Shown: positions 23,804-35,022 of the stretch, in pieces
How the letters are laid out: each line of letters opens with the position of its first letter
Numbering within the stretch: the first letter of the stretch is position 1
Assembly (NCBI GenBank): GCA_030549495.1
Contig: JAUIRK010000875.1
Coordinates: 957,501 to 1,021,500, forward strand
DNA length: 64,000 nt
Direction: 5' to 3'
Origin: Nectonema munidae
Lineage: Eukaryota; Nematomorpha; Nectonematoida; Nectonematidae
The notes under the pieces: model-generated
What the model saw: only the letters and a program-made list of their open reading frames with translations
What the model was told of the DNA's origin: nothing
The model's database searches: none
Made by a program: the position numbers and the translations under genes

Positions 23804-26778
23804 TTAGGAAGTAGAGCAGACATAGCAGTTTCTGTCACAATAGGTATAATGGCTATAGGAAGAAATGAAAAAAATTTTCCAAATTTTTTTGAAGGTTTTC
23901 ACAGATAAACTGGGGTCTTGAAAGAGAAAAGGAAATTGTTTGTGAAGTAAATTTGTTTTGTATCTGACTGACACAGTAGAAGTTGAGAGTCGGAAAAACA
24001 CAGGCAAAGGATCGTGTGCTTTTCGGGTTTCGTGCTTTATATTATCATTATATTGTAGAAATTTGCTGAAGAGTCCATGTGGTTTGTTATTGATGTTTTT
24101 ATGCAAAAAGCAGAGCAACTTTAAGATTGAAGAGATCATTCAGTTTGAGTAGATAGTGAATTTTGAAGACAGGTTCTGTGTGTGAGTTGTATTTGAGATT
24201 GAAAACATTTCTGAGAGCACGCTTTTGTAAAATCTCAATACGATTTTTACCGCTTGGGTACCAGTTTATGAGGCTATACTGAATGTGTGGCAAGAACAGA
24301 GTTTTGTAAAGAAGGAGCTTGATATTCGTAGGAAAGATATGTTTTGTGCGATGAAAAACTCCAATAACTTGGCTCAATTTATTTGAAACCATATTAACAT
24401 GATGGGAAAAGCTTAGCTTATTGTCAAGCACAAGCCCAAGTAGATTAAACTTATTGACTATGTTGAAACGTGCTTTGGATAGAAAGTCTTCATTTACACT
24501 GTCTTTCATGGATACAACCATTGCTTTAGATTTTACATAGTTAATTTTCAAATCATTATTCGTGCACCAAGCATAAAATAGGTTTAGATTATATAAAAAC
24601 ATGTTAATATTGATACAATTATCTTTTTTAATACAGGAAAGTGGGAAATAGCCACAGAAGTCATCAGCATAGAGAACAAAGGAAAATATACTTGATACAT
24701 CAAAAATATCATTTACATAGAGACTAAACAATAGGGGAGATAAAACAGAGCCCTGTGGTACACCTGATCTGATAGGAGTGAAAGACGAAAGAGAATTATT
24801 CACCGATACACACTGTTTGCGAGCAGAAAGATATGAACAGAGGAGTGAAAGAGACTTTTTACTGATCCTAGACTTAGAAAGTTTTTGGATCAACAGTGAG
24901 TGGTTGACTGAATCAAAGGCCTTCCATTCACCATGTCTTTTTTTTTTCTAAAGAGGAAACGAGTTCTTCAATGAGGAAAGAGTGCAAAATTTCTGTTGAA
25001 TAGTCCTTCCTTAAACCGAATTGATGCTTATGAACAAGTTTATTTTGCAATATATGACCTTCAAGCTGAGTGAGAACAACTCTTTCAAAAACTTTGGAAA
25101 GTGCAGGCACCAACGAAATAGGTCGGTAGTTATCTACATCTCTCCGATCTTCTTTTTTCCAGAGAGGGATTACTTTATGTGTTTTGAGAATAGAAGGGAA
25201 TATGCAATGTCTAAAAGCCGAGTTGATAGCCATAGCTAAAAACTCAGAGACAGCCGTACCAATTAGCTTAATATGATAAGTCGATATGCCATATATATCA
25301 CATGAATGACTGCTTTTTATTTTGTTTATTTCATTCAAAACACCTACGCTATCAACATTAATGAAAGAAAAAGAGCCATCATCATAGGCATAAGAAGATT
25401 CATGTGTAAAATTGTTTGGAACATTCGAGCAAGCACGAGAGAAATAAGCATTAAGCTTTTCAGCAACTAAATAGTCGTTATCTATGAGCGTATCTCCTTC
25501 TCTCAAAGAAATACTTCTAGTTTGAGGGTTTTTCACTGTTTTATTGACTATTGACCAAGTCTCCTGAATTGAACTATGTTTAGTAAAAAGATTACCATAG
25601 TATGATTCTTTTAGGAGACGAACTTTGTACTTAATTAAATTTCTCAAAGAAATATATTTGCTAGTACATCGTAATTGTAAACTTCTCTCACTGCATTTGT
25701 ATATCTTCATTTTTTTAAACATAGTATCTCTTGCTTTGATGAGATTGATAACTTCAAAGGAAATCCAAGGTTTCATTCTAATTTTGTATCTGTTGATTAT
25801 CTTATGATCTATTCTAGTTGACGCTTCAACAGACGACTTAATAACGTGTGTTAAAGATGAAAAAGGTTTATTAGGGTTATCAAATGACTCAGAGGTTTTC
25901 AAAGAATTTATGGCTTCAGAAGCAACTCTGATGAAAAGCTTTTCATCAAAAAAAGTCTTCTTCAACACCGATTTACTTAAATTTTTTCCCAAATTAATCG
26001 ATACTAAAAGGGGAATGTGATCTGAAAAAAAAGAATGGCAATTCAAAGCGAAAAACTCATTGTAGCTTTGATTGATGAAAATGTTGTCAATAAGTGTATT
26101 CGAATGAGGCCTAGTAGGTAATGTAATAACAGGCTTCAAAAAACTGGATAGAATGAGATTATAAAAAAAATTTACAGTAGTGCTATATTCTAATTCGAAA
26201 AGGTTTATATTGAAATCACCGCAGAGAATATTGATACAGTCGTTGTTTATCTTGGAAAGAAGGTTAGAAAAAAATTCAAAAAAGCATTAAATGTCGCTTT
26301 GTTTAGTAGAAGGAAGCCTATAAAAATTGTGAACCAGGACTCTTTCATTTTTGTTTATTTTCAGAAGTATACAACAATACTCAAATACATTTGGCACAAC
26401 TTTAGTGTCATAAAGAGAGAATGCACAACTTTGCTCTACATAAAAAGCTAATCCCCCATGTAAAGATATATCACTAGGCATGTTAAAGAACTTATAATTT
26501 TCTAAAGGATAGTTAGTGTGTCTATCTTTACACCAAGTTTCCTGTAAGGCAATAGCCACTACATGTGACCCTATGCACTTATTCATTGCATCAATAAAAC
26601 AGTCCAATTCATAAAACTTACTTTTTAACGATTGTACATTTAAACTTAATAGGTTAAAGTTGAAAAAGGAGAGCGGTTTAGAATTAAAATCAAAGACATA
26701 CGAAGTTTTGATAACCGAGTTTGAAGAATCGATATCAAAATTAGCGTGAATTTCTGAAAAATCGGAAGACTTACTCAT
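23804..26778 (-). pseudogene. LINE ORF2 (endonuclease and reverse transcriptase)
   Basis: It starts MSKSSDFSEIHANF at 26778. An apurinic-type endonuclease follows: LLSLNVQSLKSKF, VVAIALQETWCKD (catalytic E) and, in another frame near 26220, CGDFNINL; then PTRPHSNTLIDNIF and FFSDHIPLLVS (SDH motif) at 26120-26000. The reverse transcriptase shows YRPISLVPALSKVFERVV, HKHQFGLRKDYST, GVPQGSVLSPLLFSLYVNDI and FVLYADDFCGY (intact YADD at 24671-24660). The tail after a frame change (24139-23804) has the usual FKKIWKIFF ending. Motif A is damaged: near a T-run at 24938-24948 the frame shifts and the segment before KAFDSVNHSLL reads RHGEW instead of an aspartate-bearing strand. Shifts also lie near 26285 and 26200, inside the endonuclease. 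Confidence 0.85.
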
Positions 26779-27880
26779 GATCCAGGGTTAGATTTTTAAC
26801 GCGATTCAGTTCTTTCATAACGTGTGGGCAGTTATAATCCATAGCAGAATGTTCACAGGTAAGGTTAGAATATGTCTTACAATTGTAGCAAATATATTTG
26901 GATTTATCGTCCTTAATAGGACAGTCATGAAACGAATGAGTACCGGAACAAAATCTACAAGTTGACGACCTTTTACAAACCGTAGAAGTGTGCCCGAAAA
27001 ATAAACAGTTACCGCATTGAACGTGGGAAAAAAATTGTCTTACTTTCAATCTTTGCATAGAGTAAAAAACGAAGAAATCACAGGATTTAATATATTGGAA
27101 AATTTCGGTAGATACTTTGAAAACACAAAGTTGCTTGTGCTTATTGATAGGTTTTGAAAATGACAAATCAAAAAATTGGCCTTTTTCGACGAGAGTTTCC
27201 ACATCTTCATTTTTACGAAGAAATTCTTCTTTTACGTGTTCTTTTGAATGATCAATTGGAACCAGAAGAGATATTTTCGGTAAAAGATACTTTTGCTTGG
27301 TGATAGGTAGTGATGAGTCTTTGAATAGTTTTTCAGCTTTAGAGAGACTTTTTGAATTTGGAAAGTTAATTTTGATTGTTTTCTTGGTCTGTTTAGTTGA
27401 AACAACTTTGACTGATGATAAGGTATCTCTCACCTTTTCCGTTAACGAAGTTGGATCAGATTAATCTATTTTGATATACAGAACATTTTTTGGTATATTG
27501 GTCTTATTCTGTAAAACTTCGGAATATGACTTTTTAGCATAATCACTAGATTTTTCAAAACAAGTTGAAGTAGAAGTTGAAGCGTTGGAAAGTTTGAAAA
27601 TCAAGGAATTCTGATGGTCTAATTTTTCGCTTATATCTTTCATTGTACTTTGGATAGCTGAGAGTGGTGACGATTCTGGATTTCTACACTCTAAACAATG
27701 CCATCTGATTCCAAAATCACGTAATTTGTCAAGAGTTTGAAATAGAGAAGTATCAAAAGACGGACAATTAAAACATACCCATTTTAGACAATGGTCACAT
27801 TTTAACATTTAATTGCTTTATACACTACAATTTTCACAAGACCATTTAGACTGGCTCACGGTGGTTTTTTTCTTGGTCAT
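26771..27880 (-). pseudogene. LINE ORF1 (PHD-like finger plus zinc knuckles)
   Basis: The likely start is the ATG at 27880 (MTKKKTTVSQSKWSCENC), because the W-C-x2-C that opens a PHD-like finger lies there and the finger continues in frame with MLKCDHCLKWVCFNC and WHCLEC (to about 27690). Two TAA codons interrupt the finger at 27820-27818 and 27811-27809, and one TAA at 27463-27461 splits the rest; all are in the same frame, so there are three stops and no shift. The C-terminal half has the nucleic-acid-binding knuckles CGNCLFFGHTSTVC (C-x2-C-x4-H-x4-C) and CRFCSGTHSFHDC, then CYNC. ORF1 proteins of this type bind the element RNA. The stop overlaps the ORF2 start as ATGAGTAA, suggesting coupled translation. 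Confidence 0.85.
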
Positions 27881-28148
27881 TTAAGGAGAAAAAAAAAAGA
27901 CAAAAGGACACAAGTATTACTTAAAGTAAACAAAAGTTCCTACAAATTTAGTATGCAAAAATTTAATTTTAAAAACAAGAAATCAGCAACTAAGAAGAAG
28001 AAAATAGAAAAATACTCGAAATTTAGCGAAAGGAAGCAACACAGAGCTTAAGCTTCAGATTTCATCTAGAAATATCCGCCATTTTAAAATAGGACAAAAA
28101 TAGGAAAAAAAAATTGGAGTTTTTACAAAAGATAAGGCATTGACTAAA

Positions 28149-29420
28149 ATGGATCAATCTTTGTTCGCATATAGTGATAATGAAGAACAAATTGTTGAGA
28201 ATCTTAGTGAATTAGAAGGCGAAACTTCCATACAAGAATATCAAAGTAACGCTGAATCTCACGAGAATGATTCCGTTTCTTCAAAAATAAGCGAAGCTTT
28301 TTACGAACCAAGTTCTTCATCATCCGAGAGCGAAAGTGACTTTTATAGTGATCAGCTTTTTCCAGCTTCTTCTAAAAGAAATTATGAATGTTCAGAAATA
28401 ACTTTTTTTGCACCCGATGGAAGAGAATGGAGCAATAATGGTTCTTCTAACTCTGGTTTTCAAACATCTGAAAATATTTTTACAAATGAACCATTCAAAA
28501 TTAATCATAAAATAAATCCTAAGAAAGAAATTGAAGCATTTCTTCTTTTTTGCAATGAAATGATTGAGCATTCAACTGTTTACACAAATTTGCATGCAAG
28601 AAGAACGATCAATTTGCATTACCTTGAATCTATTAAAAAGAATTGAATGCTTTTTGGCTTGCTTATTATTGGTGGAGCATATAATGCTGGATATCGGTCT
28701 ACTTTGAATCTTTGGTCTAATAAACATGGACAGCCTATATTTAGAGCTACACTGTCTCGAAAAAGATTTCTTGAAATAAAAAGTTTTTTACGTTTTGACG
28801 ATAAGTTGAGAAGAGACAAAGAAGATCCTTTAGCTCTTATACGATTTCTAAGTGAAAAAGTTTTTCAAAGCGTTCAAGAATATGTATTTGCGCCTCCTTA
28901 CTTGACTATTGATGAGCAATTATTATTATTGGAGTTTCACGGTAATGTGAGTTTCAAGCAGTACATTCCTTCTAAACCGGTAAAGTTTGAGATCAAAGTG
29001 TTTTTGATTGCAAGTAGTGGAGGAGAATGTGTTTTCAATGGTCTAGTTTATATCGGTTCAAAAACATATAAAGATAGTCTTCCACAAACGTGTTTGAGTA
29101 AACTGGTTCCATCGTTTTTGATCTTATGAAGCCCTATATGAATTCAGGTAAAAATTTAACTGGTGACAATTTTTTTTCCTGTAATCTTGTTGATGAACTT
29201 CTGAATTCAAAGACAAGATATATGGGAACAATAAAGAAAAATTAAAGATGTCTTCCTTCAAAAAGTATAGCTAAACTCAAAGCTAAAAAAGGAGAAAGTC
29301 GATTTTTTTTTCACTAATAAAAATTTTTTGCGTTGTTTTTATGACAAAAATTCTTTTCTTGTTTTGCTAATTGACACTTTTGATACTTTAATCGGTATAC
29401 CAACTTTTTGATGGCCCTAC
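28149..29420 (+). pseudogene. piggyBac transposase, broken and truncated
   Basis: The acidic, serine-rich N-terminus (MDQSLFAYSDNEEQIVEN to SSSSSESESDFYSD) is typical of piggyBac transposases. The start is the ATG at 28149. One in-frame TGA at 28644-28646 separates it from GLLIIGGAYNAGYRSTLNLW. The DDE domain follows: YLTIDEQLLLLEFHG with the first catalytic aspartate at 28911-28913, and YIPSKPVKFEIK. After a frame change near 29113 come LMKPYMNSGKNLTGDNFFS (second aspartate, 29164-29166) and RYMGTIKKN. The third aspartate and the cysteine-rich tail are absent; similarity stops near 29420, just before a MITE at 29436. TTAA-bounded ends were not identified. It cannot be active. Confidence 0.9.
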
Positions 29421-29435
29421 AGCACCACTGCGTTT

Positions 29436-29893
29436 ATACCATTTTTAGTCCTATTTTTTCTTTTTGCAATTTTTGTGAATTTCTAATTTGTCTTTCTGCA
29501 ATATTCTATTTTGCCTTTTTGCAAATCTATTTTGACTTTTTGTAATTGTACTTGTCTTTTTTTGCAGTTCTAATTTGTCTTTTTGCAAATCTATTTTGTC
29601 ATTTTGCAATTTTATCGAAATTTAATTCTATTAAATTTTTATTTAATAATTAGTTTAATTTTTATTTACATTTTTTATAAATTTTAACTTTATTTTCAGA
29701 TCTTCAATAATTTTTTTTAATTTTTATTTACCATTTTAATTTTCTAAAATTTTTCATCTTTAATTCAAGAATATCTTTTTAATGAACTCTTAATATTATT
29801 TAAAAAAACACAAAATCATATAAACACAACAAAATCAAAAATTTGAATTCAAATTGTAATTGCTAAAGGACAAAATAGAACTAAAAATCATAT
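29436..29893 (+). mobile_element. Fold-back MITE with sub-repeated termini, copy A2
   Basis: Same family as 7218-7655. The left end is TACCATTTTTAGTCCTATTT and the right end GGACAAAATAGAACTAAAAA. The left array has six or seven degenerate units of the TCTATTTTGTCTTTTTGCAA type between 29445 and 29620, more than in copy A1. It sits directly at the truncated end of the piggyBac relic and is followed by a TA microsatellite. Confidence 0.75.
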
Positions 29894-29912
29894 ATATATA
29901 TATATTAGATAT

Positions 29913-30060
29913 AAAGGTAAAGGTAACGTGGGGTGTTTTCATTGAAAAGGCACAATTGCGCCGCTTGTATCGAACTATGAAGAAATTAGACTTGATGCGG
30001 GATCGAACCCAAGACCTTGAGTCATCGAAACCCAGTATCTAACCAACCTTACTCACGCCC
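29913..30060 (-). repeat. tRNA-derived SINE, family 2, copy 2
   Basis: The best-preserved copy of this family. On the minus strand it starts GGGGCGTGAGTAAGG, has GGTTGGTTAGATACTGGG and the B box GGGTTCGATCC, and ends ACACCCCACGTTACC then TTTACC. It lies inside a TA microsatellite: (TA)n followed by TT flanks it on both sides (29890-29907 and 30063-30080), so the insertion split or duplicated the simple repeat. Confidence 0.85.
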
Positions 30061-31799
30061 CCTATATATATATATATATTGGATTACAATGTAAAGTATG
30101 TGTTCTTCTTTGACGCGATTTTAAGTCGTTATTATATAAAGATTCATTCTTTCAAATTGGCAGGCCTATTCATATAGAAATATGGATTTTTTCTATATAC
30201 ATCCTCAAACACCTTTGTTACTTATTAGCAAAATGAATTATGCATGAAATAAGATTTGGTGAAGAGAAATTTGTATATCTGAATATTGTCTTTGATATGA
30301 AGCATATTAAATTGCTGGTATGTATCAAATGGGCAATTATTGCACTGTGTATCAAAACACGAAGTATATATGCTTTGCGATTGTACGCTCGAAATTGTGC
30401 GTAATTATAACTAAGCATTCAAAAGGTAGTTTAAGATTTCTGTAAATTGTCATTTTGTTTAATCGATAATATTATAAATAAATTCTATATATATCTAAAC
30501 ATATATACTCTGAATAGTGGCATCTATGTACACATGATTCCCAATTATTTTTAGAAGAGAGAGACTTATGCTATGATGAAAGTCTGAAATAAAAGCCAAT
30601 GTATTTTCTTTCATCTCGTCCAAAATCAGACTCAGATTATTAATATTATCTCACTAATAATACGCAAACAGTTCAAGATATTTTGTAAAAATTGATGTTT
30701 TACGAGTTTTGCGTAAACCTCATCTATTAACGCTAGAAAAGACATGGGATCGCGTGGATCGCCAAAATTTTTCGTTAAAAAGAATTATTTTCAAGGCGCA
30801 ACACCGTTTTCAGACATTAAATATTTTTGAACATTTAAGTTAAATGTAATGTCATTTTTTTGCATTTTTACCTTGATGATTCACATCCGTTTTACAGAGA
30901 CTCTGAAATTAAGTTCAAATTTGGAGAGGAGGAGGGGAGTATTTCATAAAGTATACAAACGGTTTAAGTTTATTCGGTAGAAGGAAACACCCAAACCTCG
31001 AAACATATGAGTAAAAAGCATTCAAGACTCTTGTGCCTCGAATAATGCTCTTGTTTGACGAGTTACTTTCATGTAACATTTTGATTGGTAGCGGGTGGCT
31101 GAGAGTCAGTTCTTGACACTCTGGATCTTGTTTCATTTCCCGACAGTCATTTTTAGTGTGCACTGGTTAGAGGTGGTGTTAAGCAATTCGTGGCTCTTGG
31201 ACAGTGACTAATTTGTTCTGCCCGCACAGAGCTCTAATTGGAGTCTGGGTGTGTTTTGTAATATAAATTCTATACATTATTTTAAAAAAAGTTTATATTG
31301 ATTAGTTAAGATAGATTAATAGATTTTTGATTGTGACAGATTTTGAATAAATTCTTTCTTGCATAGAAAATTTGAAATATTGCGCATAAGATTTAGAATG
31401 AAACTCATTAAAAAATTGGTACTAGGTGAAATAAAGCAAGCAAAGATAGAAAATGAAAACTTACTAAGAAAAAAAATTCCTCTGGTTAATATAAAAGTTT
31501 AGAATGTGGAAAGAAAGATAAAAAACAAAATTGCTGTATTGATAAAAAATTTCAACAACATTGCCTGCCTCCACGCCTAAACACAACTCGATGTCAGTTT
31601 TAGATCTCGCGAAGGAATCTTAAATTGTGAGTGTGGGGTTTGGAGTTAAGGCACATAAAGTGAAGTTGATGAGGATTCTATAATAGCTGATTAATTAAAA
31701 AATTAAATCCTTTGCTGATGCGTTATCCCCCTTCTCCCTCTCCCCACTAAGATTTACAATTTTTATAATGTATATATCACGTCATGCCTATCCTGTATC
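30061..31799. other. Spacer, nothing recognised
   Basis: TA repeat at the left edge, then ordinary AT-rich DNA. The 82-codon frame at 30915-31163 has no recognisable domain. Confidence 0.5.
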
Positions 31800-32160
31800 T
31801 TAACCCATTTACGACCAATGTTCCTATTTGGGAACATAAGTAATTTCATCTTCGTCTGCTTTTTTCAATGACTTTGAAGAAGAAGAAGAAGAAGAAGAAC
31901 TTTATTCAAAACATTAACAGAATCATTAATAAAAAGAAAATACATATTTTTGTATAGATCAAGAATAGTAAAATTATAGATAAAAATTTCATTGATGAGA
32001 TTAGCTTTCAAAGGTTTATATAAACCGCTTTAGGAATGTCTAAAACAATTAATTAAAAAAATTTATAAAAAAAAAAATAAAAAAAACATCAATAAAAATG
32101 AATATAAATCGTCTGCATTTTTTTAGATATCGTCTGCTTTGCTTGGTCTTAAATATTTAA
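31800..32160 (+). mobile_element. piggyBac-type MITE, copy 5, interrupted
   Basis: The left part (31800-31878) reads TTAA, CCCATTTACGACCAATG, the palindrome GTTCCTATTTGGGAAC, and CGTCTGC. The right part (32099-32160) reads TGAATATAAATCGTCTGC, GATATCGTCTGC, TTGGTCTTAAATATTTAA. Together they match copy 6 once the 220-bp insert is removed. The right terminus has decayed from ATGGGTTAA to ATATTTAA. Confidence 0.75.
31879..32098 (-). mobile_element. Short 5'-truncated retroposon inside a MITE
   Basis: The 220-bp insert splits the MITE at TGAA, which is present at both borders (31875-31878 and 32099-32102), a 4-bp target duplication. Read on the minus strand it ends TTTGAATAAAGTTCTTC followed by TTC repeats: a polyadenylation-like signal with a trinucleotide tail, typical of 5'-truncated non-LTR elements. 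No coding sequence remains. Confidence 0.65.
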
Positions 32161-32598
32161 TTATTAATTAGGTTAATTAAGTTAGGGAAAAAAATATACA
32201 CTGACTAACTCGCTAATTAACTTACAAACAGACGAAATAACGAACGAATTAAGTAAGCAACTATAAGGCTTTCTCTCATTAGCTAACAAACTAAATATCT
32301 AGTAGGCGGTAATTTAAAAGTTCGTACGCTTTGAGGAGCCTAATTTTCAAGACTTATCAACGGCTTCCCTTTTTTAATGGAATTTAATATGTTTAAAACA
32401 GAGGATTTTCATTTGTTGGTTCAGCCGTGTTGCTCTGATGTTCAAAGGATCAAATTAGGTTGTTAAATATAGTCAGTAGAAAACTTGTTTATTTTTTCTT
32501 CTAATATTATAAAAAAAATTTTATTTAATATTTTTTAATTATTATTATTTAACTTTTTCACAATGAAAATTTTGGCGAAGAGTTGACGAATAAGTGCT
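32161..32598. other. Spacer, nothing recognised
   Basis: AT-rich DNA between two MITE copies, with no coding frame. Confidence 0.5.
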
Positions 32599-32736
32599 TT
32601 AACCCATTTAAGGCCAAGCAAAGCAGACGATATCTAAAAAAACGCAAAATATTTATATTCAAAGTCATTGAAAAAAGCAGACAAAGATGAAATTACTTAT
32701 GTTCCTAAATAGGAACATTGGCCGTAAATGGGTTAA
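32599..32736 (-). mobile_element. piggyBac-type MITE, copy 6
   Basis: A complete 138-bp copy: TTAA, CCCATTTAAGGCCAA at the left; TTGGCCGTAAATGGG, TTAA at the right, a nearly perfect 13-15 bp inverted repeat. The internal palindrome is GTTCCTAAATAGGAAC. The termini differ from those of copies 1-4 (CCCATTAAG) on both ends together, so this is a sub-family shared with copy 5. Confidence 0.8.
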
Positions 32737-33673
32737 AGTGTTCCGAAAAAACTCATTATGCTTCTTGCTTTTTAAGATGTTTGATAGAAGAGGATTTAAA
32801 ATTTTTATATTAGCGTTTCAAAAAATATACTACTTTTTAAATTCTCCTTCTTTCCATGATTTAAACGCAAATGATATAAAAAAAATCTTCTTCTTCTTCT
32901 TCTTGCCTACACCTGGTCTCCAAGATGAGGGTGGGTTTATTCAGGATTCTTTGTCTCCATGTGAAAATTTTTTCAAGTAAGTCACTTCAATTTACTAACG
33001 TCATGAATTCAACAAAAAAATTTTAAATCTTCAAAATTGAGTGTATATACCAATCATTACAATCAAACATTCTAAGTTTGATGGGAGAAGTTTAATCAAT
33101 TCAAATGATGGCATGCAGACAAAGGGGTGCTTATTGCAAAATTTTCTCCCGACTAAAGAGAACACCGATTATGATGAGAAGGCGGCTGAGGTAAGAGATT
33201 AGAATAGGTTGTATAAGAAAAGATGTGCAAATTAAAATAGGACGTCGCCATTTTAATACAATATACCTTATTAGAGTGATGTGGGATATTAAAAATACGA
33301 AGTTTTTAAAGATACGAGAATGATCTATTTATTTTGAGGCATAATATTTAGTTTATTTGATCTGTAATGTTTGATGCATAGTTGTGATGGGATGTGATTT
33401 TGATGTCGTTAAGGCACATTTGTTGTTTCCTTGGAAAATGAATTCTACACTTCGTGTAAGTGCTGTTATGTTCTTAGACAAAAAGATGCTATTGATGGAG
33501 ATGGAGATGAATCTCTTTATCATAATAAACTTTTATATATCAGGTATTTATTCGAGCTTTTCAGCGGTGTAATAAGAATAACTTTTTTTGAAGTAGATAC
33601 GATGTAAAATAGACTCTTTTCACTTCCGTTTTGCCTACATGATGTTCATTATATCAAAAATAAGGAGTCCCGG
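32737..33673. other. Spacer with a TTC microsatellite
   Basis: TTC is repeated six to seven times near 32886-32906, followed by GCCTACACCTGGTCTCC. Read on the minus strand this could be the AAG-repeat tail of a truncated LINE. No domain was recognised in the frames at 32687-32980 or 33384-33572. Confidence 0.4.
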
Positions 33674-34290
33674 AAGAAATCAAAAGATATTGAAATTTTC
33701 AGTAAAGGATTTCGAAAAACCTTTAAAAAATCTTTAAACAATTTAAATCTGTATTGAAAAATCATTAAAATGTAACCATTATAAAATAATGAAACTTACC
33801 ACAAGAAATTGAAAGATACCAAAAGATATTTATTAAAATACCAAAAGATATTTTTTTGGTAATTTTTTTCTGTCAATAATTTTTTTTAATTTGTTGATAC
33901 AGATTTGTTTTGTCTAGACTCTAGAGGTTTTTTAAATTTTTTTATCTTTTTTATTAAAAATTTTGAAACCTTTTTGAATCTTCAAGCATCATCCACTTTC
34001 TTCAGTAATTTTTTTTCATACAATAGTTTTTTTTATTTTTTTATACAGATTTATCTTGTCTACAGTTTTATAATCTCTTCTTTTTTTTTATCTTTTTTAG
34101 AAAAAAATTTACTATTTTTTGGTATCCTCGGGTGTTTTCCCGTTTCTTCCAATAAGTTTTTATCCTACAATAGTTTTTTTTTATTTTTCAATACTGAATC
34201 AACAGATTTATAATTTTTAAGGATTTTTTTAATTTTTTTGCATTTTACTAAAATTTTTTATACCTTTTAGTATCTTTCGGTTAAAAGTCT
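33674..34290. repeat. 147-bp tandem repeat with an inverted copy
   Basis: Units start at 33874, 34021 and 34168 with CAATA-A/G-TTTTTTTT, exactly 147 bp apart twice. Shared landmarks are ATACAGATTT near offset 26 and TATCTTTTTTA near offset 68. The third unit is partial and ends near 34285 at TAGTATCTTTC. The segment 33676-33790 is an inverted copy: its complement contains TTTTTCAATACAGATTTAAA, AAAGATTTTTTAAAGG and TTTCAATATCTTTTG, in the order seen in unit 3. Units have diverged visibly. The T-rich open frame at 33905-34213 is a by-product. Confidence 0.75.
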
Positions 34291-35022
34291 AATCGAAATA
34301 AGCAGAACTCAGGGAGCAGGTGATGTTGGAGGTAGGGCAATTAGACTACTGAATACTTTTGCCTCTATAACTAATATTGGATAGGAGACGAAATTGTTCA
34401 CTGGCCAAATTGTTCGTGGACGCAGAACTCATTTTTTATGCTATGAGTAGAATCAAATGAAAGAAATATTATTTGGAGAAAAGTAAAAAATTTAACAATA
34501 TTCTATATTTTGTCATTGAGTTTTTAAATTTTAAACAACTCTTTAGAAAATTGGGATCAAAATAACTACACTTCAATGATATTCGGTGATATGACTTTGG
34601 CTGATGCTGACAATAGCAGGGTAGCATTGAAACCAACTGAAAACATTGTAAAAACCTGTTATAAGCGCTTTTAGACGAAGTCGACTTTAAAATTCGAGGT
34701 TATGCTAACGTCTTAAATATCAATGCATTTAGGTTTTATCATTTTCTTTTTGGCATATCATTTCTTGAGCTCACTTTTTATACTTTCCTTAACTTTGTAG
34801 AAAGTGTTCTTATTATTAAGAAAAAAAATTAATTGAACTATTAAATTAAGAATAGTTCTATAGAAAACTTTTCAAATTTATTAATGTGGTCGCAATATTA
34901 ACGATAAAAATAATAAATGTATATTTTACTATTTAAGTATATTTAATATTAATTAAAATATTAATGGATATTTAGCTTTTAAGATAATTAGAAAAATATT
35001 TCTGACAGATATGCGCATTGAA
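34291..35022. other. Spacer, nothing recognised
   Basis: No ORF, repeat relation or domain was seen. Confidence 0.5.

Larger units (their letters stand above)
23540..27890 (-). mobile_element. Near full-length CR1/Jockey-group LINE
   Basis: About 4.3 kb on the minus strand with both ORFs in the usual order: ORF1 (27880-26771) with a PHD-like finger and zinc knuckles, and ORF2 (26778-23804) with endonuclease and reverse transcriptase. The 3' untranslated part after ORF2 ends near 23540-23560, where AATAAATATCATATTAATAT gives a polyadenylation-like signal and a short repeated tail. No LTRs, no RNase H and no target duplication were identified. The order, the finger types and GVPQGSVLSPLLF place it in the CR1/L2/Crack/Daphne assemblage of the Jockey superfamily; the exact clade is not decided. 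Roughly half a dozen stops and frame changes make it inactive, but almost the whole length is present, so it is among the younger LINEs here. Confidence 0.85.

Noticed and set aside
33905-34213. 102-codon frame rich in F and S
   Set aside because: It is a by-product of the T-rich 147-bp tandem repeat; it has no start context and no domain.
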